A stretch of 64,000 nucleotides of DNA from Pseudobdellovibrionaceae bacterium (GTDB lineage: Bacteria; Bdellovibrionota; Bdellovibrionia; Bdellovibrionales; Bdellovibrionaceae), in NCBI GenBank assembly GCA_016719575.1, contig JADJYV010000003.1, positions 77,937 to 141,936 of the forward strand. The letters are read 5' to 3'. Made by a program: the position numbers and the translations under genes. Positions 1 to 6,846 of this stretch are shown here, piece by piece. The number at the start of each line of letters is the position of its first letter. The stretch's first letter is position 1. A model generated the notes under the pieces. The model was not told where the DNA came from. It searched no databases and was given only the letters and a program-made list of their open reading frames with translations.

Positions 1-1518
1 CAAGCCGTGCTGATGGATCTGCTGGACAAGGGGCGTTTTTCAAATCGATTTAAAATGACGATAGTTCCTAACATTGTAGGGCTTGTGTTAAATCCGGAGC
101 AGATGATTTCTGTTCCTTGGCCAGCAAATGACAAGAATGCAAAGCTCCAGAAGGTTTCGGGGACGCAGATTCTTAAATATTTTAAAGATGAAATGTCACC
201 CAGCCAATTTGAATCATTTATGAAAGAAGTAGAAGTCCAGAAAGAACCTGTCGAAAAATATATGCTAGCTATGCAAGCGAGGGAACAGAGAAATCTTCAA
301 GCTATCCAGCAGGCACATGCAGAAGCGCAATTAGAAAGTCAGCGCCTGTCTAAAAGACAAGATCGTATTCGCGAGATTTTTGCCTACGCAAAAGAAAATT
401 TAATATCTGTGCTGAAGAAAGGTCTCCGCGATGATCAGCTTTCTAAAGAACAAAAGGCGGCTATTCGAAAAATCGAGACTATTAAGCTGCGTGATTTGAA
501 TGATCCGAAGCTGGCAACAGAACCCACTTGCGCAACTTCTTTTCAGGGTAATGCCTTTTATAAACCAGCAGGACACTCGATCTCACTTTGTTTAGGCATA
601 AATACTTTGTCATATCCCGACATTTTAGCAATAGTTGCCCATGAATTAGCACATTCGATAGATCCGTGTCTTTCTCAATTTTCTTTGCTCGCGATTGACG
701 AAGCTAGTCTTGAAAAAGCCATTAGTCAGAAAAAAATCAGTGAGGCAGAAGTTAGGTTATTTCGTAATTACTTTGAGCCAGGAGTGAAGCTGGTTAATTA
801 CGACTCTATGCTGTTCATTTCGGACCAAAAGTTTGATGACAAACTAAAAAAATTAGGGATTTTAAAGGAAGAGATCAGGGGAGTTCCTTCTTCAGATCAT
901 ATTTTTAAAAATGAAAACAAATGCTTAATGGACGCAAATGGATTTCGGCAAAATGAGTCTGAGGACATTTTGTATTTACAAAATGTTTTTAATTTTTCTA
1001 TTAAGCATGCGGATTCAGCAGAGGAAAGGCGGTTGCAAAAGAAGATTGCCAATAGGTATATTGAAGCATTGAAGAAACACCCTCAATGTTTGGCGACGAT
1101 GCGGGGGGAGTCCCAGGCGGGTGAGGTTTTTTCTGATTCTGTCGCGAGCTTGGTCCTCGAAAAATATCTTATCGACCATCCACCGAAAAATGAGGCGGAG
1201 AAAGTGTTGTCGGTCTATAGTTGGATCAACTTGTCATGCAATGGTGATGTTCCTGGTGGCGCGCAGAAAGGGATACCATCGGATGCAATAACTCCAACCA
1301 CAATATCTAAAGATCTAATGAGTTCTCTGTTTCGCGATTCTCATCCTCGCCGAGAAGAACGGCTCAGAAAAATATTTTTAAACCTGCCAGGGATGGCAGA
1401 GCTTTTTAATTGCAAGCGCACTGCGGTACCCTGTTTTGATCACTTGAGTTTTTACAATCGCACATCAAAGTCAAAAAAATCGGAGATTAAAGGGTTGTGG
1501 GAAAAGGGAGTGCAGTAA
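1..1518 (+). CDS. Putative zinc metalloprotease with HELAH motif, left end open
   Basis: The reading frame is open to the first base of the window, and the GTG at position 7 has no visible ribosome site, so the true start probably lies outside. The protein carries an HELAHSID motif with histidines near residues 212 and 216 of the reading from position 7, the zinc-binding signature of gluzincin-type peptidases. Before it lies a Glu/Gln/Arg-rich, probably helical stretch (residues 75-160). Several cysteines in the catalytic half (Cys-Ala-Thr, Leu-Cys-Leu, Asp-Pro-Cys) suggest an exported, disulfide-bonded protein. The substrate is unknown and I cannot name the family. The stop overlaps the ATG of the next gene (TAATG), which points to translational coupling. 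Confidence 0.7.
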   Translation, partial: QAVLMDLLDKGRFSNRFKMTIVPNIVGLVLNPEQMISVPWPANDKNAKLQKVSGTQILKYFKDEMSPSQFESFMKEVEVQKEPVEKYMLAMQAREQRNLQAIQQAHAEAQLESQRLSKRQDRIREIFAYAKENLISVLKKGLRDDQLSKEQKAAIRKIETIKLRDLNDPKLATEPTCATSFQGNAFYKPAGHSISLCLGINTLSYPDILAIVAHELAHSIDPCLSQFSLLAIDEASLEKAISQKKISEAEVRLFRNYFEPGVKLVNYDSMLFISDQKFDDKLKKLGILKEEIRGVPSSDHIFKNENKCLMDANGFRQNESEDILYLQNVFNFSIKHADSAEERRLQKKIANRYIEALKKHPQCLATMRGESQAGEVFSDSVASLVLEKYLIDHPPKNEAEKVLSVYSWINLSCNGDVPGGAQKGIPSDAITPTTISKDLMSSLFRDSHPRREERLRKIFLNLPGMAELFNCKRTAVPCFDHLSFYNRTSKSKKSEIKGLWEKGVQ

Positions 1519-2217
1519 TGAAGTGGATTATCTGTATTTATATTGTTCTCGTGGTTAATCCCTACGCTCTGGCGAACTCGAACTACTCTCTTTCGTTGAG
1601 CGCTCATTCCGGCGAGATTCTTGTTTGGCAGGAAAAATCGATAAAGAATAAAAATTTCAAGTCTTATCTCATAAGTTATAAATCTCCATCGGGTCCGTCG
1701 GTTGATCGGGTGTTGCCACGAGAAGAATATTTTTCTAGCGTGAAGGCATTAAAAAGGTGGCGTAAGAATTTGACTCTTAAGCAAACGTCGATTGTGGACC
1801 CTCTATGTCCCGATAAAGTTATTTTTGAAGAAAATAAAGTCGTTCATTTTATTTGTTTGTCAGGGGTGGATAGCGCAGAAAAGACGAAATATTTTCGCTG
1901 GGTCCGGGAGCAGACCGATCTGGTCAGTGGCCGCTCGCTGTGATGTAGGTAGTGACGATCTAAATGCTGATAGAATTTTCTACTTCGAAAACTTTGATGG
2001 TAAAGAAGTAAAGGTCAAAAGAAGCCCAAATATTTTTCGTCCAGGTCATTTGAGTTTTGTAGTGCCAGACGATCAATTTTTCGCGATGTGTGACAATCGC
2101 AATAATAGTTCGGATAGCAGGTTGAGCCTCAGCCCAAACTGCCAATCAACAGGCGTCTCTTTTACTTTTTTAACCATTCGGCTGGAATATAAAAGAAAAA
2201 TTCACCCTTCCCTCTAG
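1518..2217 (+). pseudogene. Secreted protein of unknown function, frameshifted
   Basis: An ATG overlapping the upstream stop begins a protein with a clear signal peptide (MKWIICIYIVLVV then ALA-NS). This frame stops at 1943. The next frame, open to 2217, continues with well-formed protein sequence (RCDVGSDDLNADRIFYFE onward), including FENFDGKEVKVKR and a Cys-containing tail. The simplest reading is one gene with a one-base change around 1920-1945. No homopolymer or slippery heptamer is visible there, so a decayed gene or a sequencing error is more likely than programmed frameshifting. The restored tail overlaps the convergent minus-strand gene by about 56 bp. The function is not recognisable. 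Confidence 0.55.
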
Positions 2218-2752
2218 GCAAACCCCAGTCTTCAATAAAGTCGAGTTGCTTGCGATTTTCGGGTGTATTCACTTCTTCCTCGGAAAAAACGTCATAGGCC
2301 TTGAATTCGGCGCGTATCAGTGTTGCGTAGGCTTCTTTTTTTTCTACTTTTGCGTTTACAACAAGTAAGCCCTCATCCTGAGTAATTTGGACTTCATTTT
2401 GTTTTGCGCCCACCCATTTTAACAGATTTTCTGAAACATCTTCTACATAGTAGAAACTCGACGTCTCTAGGGCTGAACTACACAGCTCAACTTCATTGAC
2501 GCTAACCGATTTGACCTTGTCATTTTCCGCACGCTGGGGAGTAACTGCAATGACCCCAACAACCTGGTAATTTGAGTTCAAAAGTAAAACGGGTGCTTGT
2601 CCCGCATTTTTTGAGATCTCTTCCAATTTACTAGCAAAGAACTGTCCAGATTCGCTATTTTTGTAGCAGTTTTGTAAAACCGTAGAGCCAAAGGCATTTC
2701 CAGAAAATGAAAACACCGAAAAAACTAGGATACTATTAAACAGGTAATTCAT
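2162..2752 (-). CDS. Secreted protein of unknown function
   Basis: The protein has 196 residues and starts with a signal peptide (hydrophobic run ILVFSVFSF, then GNAFG). Two cysteines lie in the mature part (about residues 29 and 91). No known domain is recognised. The alternation of short hydrophobic segments suggests a beta-rich periplasmic fold, but that is only an impression. A purine-rich ribosome site (GGAGGTCCC read on the minus strand) precedes the ATG. The gene converges on the frameshifted gene to its left, and its last 56 bp overlap that gene's restored reading frame. Confidence 0.7.
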   Translation of the reverse strand: MNYLFNSILVFSVFSFSGNAFGSTVLQNCYKNSESGQFFASKLEEISKNAGQAPVLLLNSNYQVVGVIAVTPQRAENDKVKSVSVNEVELCSSALETSSFYYVEDVSENLLKWVGAKQNEVQITQDEGLLVVNAKVEKKEAYATLIRAEFKAYDVFSEEEVNTPENRKQLDFIEDWGLPRGKGEFFFYIPAEWLKK

Positions 2753-3058
2753 GGGACCTCCAAAGGTCTATTGATTTGATCAATGGGACTATTTTCCCAA
2801 ATTTAAAAACTGGAACTGATTTCAGTTGTGCGGCGCATAATAGCTGGGTGTTTAAATAATTTCATCTGGAATTTTTCTGCATGTAAAAAAGTAAAATCAA
2901 ACATCGGCAATGAGTTCCTTCGACTCAAGGAGGAGTGAGAGCTTCATAATTCATGGCGCGCTTTGGTGTGCACTTTGGCCCCATTAATCTTGGTACGACG
3001 AATGCAGTGGGGGTCTAACAAGTGCTAAATGTAACCACCAATAGGGGAGAAAATAATT
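2753..3058. other. Intergenic region between divergent secreted-protein genes
   Basis: These 306 bp hold the upstream regions of two divergent genes. A plus-strand ORF of only 21 codons (2953-3018) lies here; an AAGGAGGAG sequence occurs upstream but too far from its ATG to be convincing. A short inverted repeat (AACTGATTTCAGTT) is near 2815. I see no confident promoter and no RNA gene. Confidence 0.4.
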
Positions 3059-3652
3059 ATGAAGGCTTCTGTAATAATCTTAGGATTGTTTTTGTCATTG
3101 TCTTTACAGTCAAATGCTCAAGAAACTTGGAACGAACAAGGAGATCCGAATGCAGCTGCTGGGGATAGTGCTAGTTTGGAAAATGCAGAGGCAGCTCTGG
3201 GACTAATAGGCCGCGAAGGGTGGTTTGGACCCCGACATGGCCCAGGATTTGGCCCAGGATTTGGACCAGGGCGTGGACCAAGACCTGGACCAGGATATGG
3301 ACCCGGACCGGGCCCAGGGCATGGACCCGGACCTGGCCCAGGATATGGACCCGGACCGGGCCCAGGGCATGGACCAAGACCTGGACCAGGATATGGACCA
3401 GGCCCAGGGCATGGACCATACCCACCACCTCCTCCCAGAGGCCAGTATTCGTATGAAACTATCTATTGTGCACCTCTTGGAGGTCCCTACACTCAATGTA
3501 ATTTTGATCAAAGATACGTAGTTAATGTTGAGTTTGCGGGTCAGGTTTCTCGTACTCGCTGCGAATACCGACGAAATTTCGGGATTGAACGTGGTTTCGT
3601 TTGGGTTCAGGATGGTTGCAGAGCCCACTTTAGAGTCACTCGTTACTACTAA
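3059..3652 (+). CDS. Secreted Gly-Pro repeat protein
   Basis: The 197-residue protein begins with a signal peptide (MKASVIILGLFLSLSLQSNAQ). Residues about 55-125 are a low-complexity tract of GPGHGP, GPGYGP, GPRPGP and GFGPGF units followed by a proline run. The C-terminal 65 residues are non-repetitive and contain three cysteines (YCAPLGG, QCNFD, RCEYR) plus a fourth in DGCRAHF, which could form two disulfides. An AGGGGAGAA ribosome site precedes the ATG and a strong terminator follows. The Gly-Pro tract probably acts as an extended spacer or a surface coat, with the cysteine-rich domain as the functional end. Both ideas are inference. Confidence 0.8.
   Translation: MKASVIILGLFLSLSLQSNAQETWNEQGDPNAAAGDSASLENAEAALGLIGREGWFGPRHGPGFGPGFGPGRGPRPGPGYGPGPGPGHGPGPGPGYGPGPGPGHGPRPGPGYGPGPGHGPYPPPPPRGQYSYETIYCAPLGGPYTQCNFDQRYVVNVEFAGQVSRTRCEYRRNFGIERGFVWVQDGCRAHFRVTRYY
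3236..3420 (+). repeat. Tandem Gly-Pro codon repeats
   Basis: Degenerate 18-bp-scale units (GGACCAGGATATGGACCC, GGCCCAGGGCATGGACC and variants) encode the GPG(H/Y)GP tract. The long near-identical stretches (two blocks of about 60 bp around 3290-3400) make the tract prone to expansion or contraction by slippage. Long open frames on the opposite strand and in other frames here are by-products of the repeat. Confidence 0.85.
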
Positions 3653-3676
3653 TTTTATATATAGATAGACTTTTGC

Positions 3677-3705
3677 AGTCAGGGAGGGTCCTCCCTGACT
3701 TTTTA
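3677..3705 (+). terminator. Rho-independent terminator
   Basis: A perfect 11-bp stem (AGTCAGGGAGG pairing with CCTCCCTGACT) around a two-base centre is followed by TTTTTATTT. It lies about 25 bp after the stop of the Gly-Pro protein gene. The T run is on the plus strand only, so it serves that gene and not the convergent lipoprotein gene. Confidence 0.9.
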
Positions 3706-4467
3706 TTTGGAAATAGGTGTGTCAAGCTCTTCTGGAACTTTAGGATCTGGCCCGTGTTCACAAGTAACTATCGAACTTGCTTGGGAAGTTTCTAAAGAAA
3801 CAATTGAACCTGCACTCAGAATAAGATCAGCGCCGCGCTCCTGATACTGAAACAAATCACTTCCGGCGCCGGCGATTTCAAGCTCGGTGACACAGCCGAT
3901 ACGAATTGTCTGAATTTCTTGAAATGCATTGACTTCTCCAGCTTTGAGTTTTATTGGATACCCTTGAGGATCGCCGCCGGTAAGAAGGGAAATGTCAGAG
4001 AGCTCCCTCTTTCTTGAGAATTTTTCATTATTGGTACAGAGAATGTGTAAGATCTCGTTAGGAATTAGCAGCGGGACACGGCGGTCTTGGTTTCTAATTT
4101 TGGGCTTTTCGAGTCTATTATCCTGGCCAATTACGATTTGTGAACCGCCAAGAAGTCTGAGGTTGAGTCGATTTGCTTCAGCGGGCGGAGTACTCAATTG
4201 ATTGGCACAAATGATATTTGCTTGGATTCCCTTTTTTTCCACCACGACAGTTTTTACTTGCTGTTGAACGGCAGTGATTTTTATTTGATCGATGGTTTTT
4301 TGTTGAAAATTGGGATTCTGGGAGTCCGTTGTCACTGTCTTTTTATCGCTCGGTTGCGGACCATTGCCCGGGGCTGCGAGACGTCCCTTGACGGACACAT
4401 TCGACTTTTCCCCGCAGGCTGAAAAAAGTAGAACGGCGCTAAAAGATGTTAAAAGGATCTTTTTCAT
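3703..4467 (-). CDS. Lipoprotein of unknown function
   Basis: The ATG at 4467 is chosen because it begins a typical lipoprotein signal (MKKILLTSFSAVLLFSAC, lipobox LFSAC) and has AGGAG seven bases upstream; an upstream in-frame start would add eight residues and spoil the signal. After the lipid-modified cysteine comes a Pro/Asn/Gln/Lys-rich linker of about 70 residues, then a folded part of about 170 residues with four cysteines (IICANQL, HILCTNNE, RIGCVTEL, VTCEHGP). Such an arrangement suits an envelope-anchored periplasmic protein. No family is recognised. Confidence 0.8.
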   Translation of the reverse strand: MKKILLTSFSAVLLFSACGEKSNVSVKGRLAAPGNGPQPSDKKTVTTDSQNPNFQQKTIDQIKITAVQQQVKTVVVEKKGIQANIICANQLSTPPAEANRLNLRLLGGSQIVIGQDNRLEKPKIRNQDRRVPLLIPNEILHILCTNNEKFSRKRELSDISLLTGGDPQGYPIKLKAGEVNAFQEIQTIRIGCVTELEIAGAGSDLFQYQERGADLILSAGSIVSLETSQASSIVTCEHGPDPKVPEELDTPISK

Positions 4468-4581
4468 TTGTTTTCTCCTAATCGATAGCAACGTTATTTA
4501 GCTTTCAAGTTTGGGGCCAGGCTCTCGGGGCTTGAGGGCCGATTTGGCGCGATTAAATTTTGGACAGGGACCTTTTTTGAG

Positions 4582-4593
4582 CTTGATCGAGGC
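4582..4593. repeat. Left 12-bp direct repeat (target duplication) of HNH unit
   Basis: CTTGATCGAGGC here is repeated exactly at 5943-5954, immediately outside the two ends of the HNH-bearing unit. Exact short direct repeats at both borders are the normal footprint of transposition. Confidence 0.75.
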
Positions 4594-5942
4594 CCCTTTC
4601 CGGTTTTAAGCGGGGTTGGGCCATTTGAAAAAGAATTCGTCAGTGAGGATGACCCAGACGAAAGCGCCGCAGACCTGACTTTTTTGCCGCCAGTTGATTG
4701 TGGGCTCTGCAGAGGATTCGCAGGTTTTCTGCTCGGTGTTCTCCCCCTAATGCCAGAGGTTTTATGTGGTCCACCTCAAGTTGGAAATTGGCTTGGCATC
4801 TCCGTCCAGTGCGAGGGTCTTTGTATTCGCAAGTATAGAGAGCCTTCGCTAGCAGATAGCGTTTTGTTTTTGCAGTGATCGCAGACCGATAGCGAGTCCT
4901 TGGCGCCATTGATGGTTTTTTCGTAGCGGTGTTGCTTTGCGCCGTTTCTGAACATTCTGTTGTGGGGTTGTTATTGCCCTTGCCCATTTTGGATTGGTTG
5001 AACTTCTTTGCCAACTGGGTGATGACTTCTGACCAGCTTCCATCAGGACATTGGTGCGAGAGCAGAGACTGAGCTTGTTTCAAGGCCTCAAACTGCTCCC
5101 GGGTTAAAGTAAATTCTATTCGGATGGTTTCGTCTTTTTGGGGTTTTGTAATCTCTTTTGCCTTCGCTGGCAGAGCAAATTCAGTGGCTAAGATCTTTTC
5201 GCTCTCGAAGATGCTTTTGCTCTCCATGCTGACAAGGACTTCGGTGACTTTCTGCGAAGTCACCGCCGTGCCCTTTTTGTTTTCTGCCTGAAGGCACCTC
5301 TGCATCTGCGTGAGTTGCGAAAGATTGAGGGCTCCGGATTCTATCTTAGCTGCCACCTCCGGATTGGTCTTTAACAAACGAGCCGCTTGAAGGCGCCGGT
5401 AGGCAGCCGACTCGCTGTAGTGCAGGGCTTTGACTAAATAAGAGAAAAGACTTTCGTAGCCCATTTTCAGATGCAAATCTCGAGAATCCACTTCGTTGAT
5501 GTGAAGTAAAATAACATGTGTTAGTTTGCGTTCGCTGCGTGCAAGCTTTTCTAGCCTAAGATTGAGTTCTTCGTTTGAAATCTTTTTGAAATCCATGACA
5601 ACTCTCCTGCTTAAATTCCAGAGAAATATAGCACGGATTTTTGACGGTGATTTTCGCACTTTTTCAGAGGAGAAAAGGGCTCTTGAGTCACTGCTAATTC
5701 AAGCCGTAAAGAGCTCGACTCGCTCTCGGTAACGCGGGCCTTAGCTGCGCGACTCCGACCTCAAGCTCAACGAGAAATCGCCCCAAGGAGGATCCTGTGA
5801 GTCGTAAAAACACGCGCAAGAGAAAAATTCGCTTCAAAGTAAATAACTCAAAAATGCCGCGATGTTTATTCACTGGGAAGCTCAAACTTCGCCCTAAAAT
5901 TGCTGTGAGCCTTCTTATTCACCCCGGATCAATCCGGAGAAC
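4594..5942 (-). mobile_element. HNH-nuclease mobile unit, full copy (about 1.35 kb)
   Basis: The borders are defined in three ways. The sequence is shared with a second copy at 25598-26131 at roughly 98% identity over the common parts, and the similarity stops at both ends. Each copy is flanked by its own exact direct repeat (12 bp here, 11 bp there). The termini form imperfect inverted repeats: TTTCCGGTTTTAAGCGGGG at 4597-4615 against the complement of 5922-5940, with 14 of 19 positions matching and CCGG and CGGGG blocks at the same spacing. The unit carries one HNH gene on the minus strand, 346 bp of leader and no recognisable transposase. It may move by a transposase acting in trans, or the HNH protein itself may be involved; the sequence does not decide. 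Confidence 0.7.
4640..5596 (-). CDS. HNH endonuclease family protein (DUF222-like N-terminus)
   Basis: The start is the ATG at 5596, with AGGAGAGT just upstream; an earlier in-frame codon would add 21 residues with no ribosome site. The first 150 residues are helical and resemble the DUF222-type region that precedes HNH domains in many paralogous bacterial proteins. The middle (about 200-245) is low complexity. The C-terminus carries the HNH fold: CEYKDP, RRCQANFQLEVDHIKPLALGG and NLRILCRAHNQ, with the DHI metal-binding pair, the second histidine in AHNQ and a CxxH-like zinc knuckle. Family members cut DNA using a bound metal ion. The gene lies inside the mobile unit, and a copy with a 271-codon in-frame deletion is at 25.6 kb. 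Confidence 0.85.
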   Translation of the reverse strand: MDFKKISNEELNLRLEKLARSERKLTHVILLHINEVDSRDLHLKMGYESLFSYLVKALHYSESAAYRRLQAARLLKTNPEVAAKIESGALNLSQLTQMQRCLQAENKKGTAVTSQKVTEVLVSMESKSIFESEKILATEFALPAKAKEITKPQKDETIRIEFTLTREQFEALKQAQSLLSHQCPDGSWSEVITQLAKKFNQSKMGKGNNNPTTECSETAQSNTATKKPSMAPRTRYRSAITAKTKRYLLAKALYTCEYKDPRTGRRCQANFQLEVDHIKPLALGGEHRAENLRILCRAHNQLAAKKSGLRRFRLGHPH

Positions 5943-5973
5943 CTTGATCGAGGCTTACGATTGTAAGAAATAA
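5797..5973 (+). CDS. Possible small basic protein in the HNH unit leader
   Basis: A GTG at 5797 stands six bases after AAGGAGG and opens a 58-codon frame. The product is very basic (MSRKNTRKRKIRFKVNN at the start) with one Cys-Leu-Phe-Thr-Gly segment. It runs past the right end of the mobile unit and ends 30 bp outside it. In the second copy one A is missing from the AGAAAAATT run, and the frame stops after 14 codons. A strong ribosome site on the strand opposite the HNH gene argues for translation; the lack of conservation between copies argues against function. It could also be an RNA-level signal. Confidence 0.35.
   Translation: MSRKNTRKRKIRFKVNNSKMPRCLFTGKLKLRPKIAVSLLIHPGSIRRTLIEAYDCKK
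5943..5954. repeat. Right 12-bp direct repeat of HNH unit
   Basis: Exact repeat of CTTGATCGAGGC at 4582-4593. The two copies bracket the mobile unit, leaving CCC on the left and AC on the right between repeat and inverted-repeat core. Confidence 0.75.
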
Positions 5974-6156
5974 CTGCTTTGCTTAACTAAGTAGCAGAGG
6001 TATTTTGCAATAAGACTTCGCAAGTATCGACAAACACCTGTAGGTTTTTGATTTTGTTAATTTTACAGTGATTTGACATATTGTGTCGTTCGATCTTTTG
6101 GGGTATAACCTCTTCTCGGTAATTAACGATAATTCAAATTGGGGAGGCTTCCAACT

Positions 6157-6711
6157 GTGATTGACTCAAGCGGGACAAATCCGAATGTAATTGAAGAAGA
6201 ATTGATGGACGAACTTGACGAGGACCTCGACGAGGATCTTGATGGAGAAGAGGCCGAGGACGAATTTTCCGACGAAGCATTAGCAGCAGAAGCCCTCGAG
6301 GGACAGTTGGGACTAAATGCTCTGAATCCTTTAAGCGATGAAGAAGATGATCTCAACTTAGATGAAATCGAAAATATTCTTGTTCTTGCTGAAGAAAAGT
6401 ACCCACGATTTACTCTTGCCAAAAACAAGGCCCGTTTTTTGAGAATGGTGAGCTGGTATAGAGGCAAAGAAGAGTGGATTGAAGTGGCTCCATTGAGTGG
6501 TGTTACAAAGCTTTTCAAGCAACAAACAAAAGAACTCGAAGGGATTCGTTCTTCGAAGCTTGATTATGAAATGGAGCTCGAGACAGGGACCTTGACTCCT
6601 TCTCAGCGCTCTTATCGTCGTGATGAACTGAAGATGTGCCGAGTTCAAGAGAAAATGGCTGTTCATTTGATCTCAAAACTTCAAGTAAAAATTAAGTCTG
6701 GTCGCCGCTAG
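6157..6711 (+). CDS. Acidic N-terminal, basic C-terminal protein of unknown function
   Basis: The GTG at 6157 is preferred because GGGGAGG lies nine bases before it. Residues about 13-50 are extremely acidic (EEELMDELDEDLDEDLDGEEAEDE), residues 70-85 again contain EEDDLNLDE, and the second half is basic and probably helical, ending in KIKSGRR. There is no signal peptide or membrane segment, so it is probably cytoplasmic. The charge split suggests a nucleic-acid-associated or chaperone-like protein, but I recognise no family. A bidirectional terminator follows. Its promoter region (5974-6156) abuts the right end of the HNH unit. Confidence 0.75.
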   Translation: MIDSSGTNPNVIEEELMDELDEDLDEDLDGEEAEDEFSDEALAAEALEGQLGLNALNPLSDEEDDLNLDEIENILVLAEEKYPRFTLAKNKARFLRMVSWYRGKEEWIEVAPLSGVTKLFKQQTKELEGIRSSKLDYEMELETGTLTPSQRSYRRDELKMCRVQEKMAVHLISKLQVKIKSGRR

Positions 6712-6738
6712 TTGCGCGATCAAAATCAATGAAAAATA

Positions 6739-6767
6739 AAAAAAGCTGACAATTGTCAGCTTTTTTT
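6739..6767 (+). terminator. Rho-independent terminator, A/T tracts on both sides
   Basis: AAAAAGCTGAC and GTCAGCTTTTT form an 11-bp stem around AATT, followed by T7 with A7 on the other side, so it could work in both directions. It closes the gene ending at 6711. Confidence 0.9.
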
Positions 6768-6846
6768 ATGCCCTTTTTCGGCAAGTGCCTTCGTCTTAGA
6801 TAGTTAAAAGGCTTCTATTTGTTTTATATTCACTTTTGATGGTGGC

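Noticed and set aside
3171..3628. Several long open frames on both strands through the Gly-Pro repeats (rich in Trp-Ser, Val-His or Asp-Gln)
   Set aside because: They are by-products of the low-complexity repeat; only the frame with the signal peptide and ribosome site makes sense.
5526..5732. Plus-strand open frames repeated in both HNH units (5526-5732 and 25715-25921)
   Set aside because: They are complementary to the start and leader of the HNH gene and have no ribosome site; they are conserved only because the DNA is duplicated.
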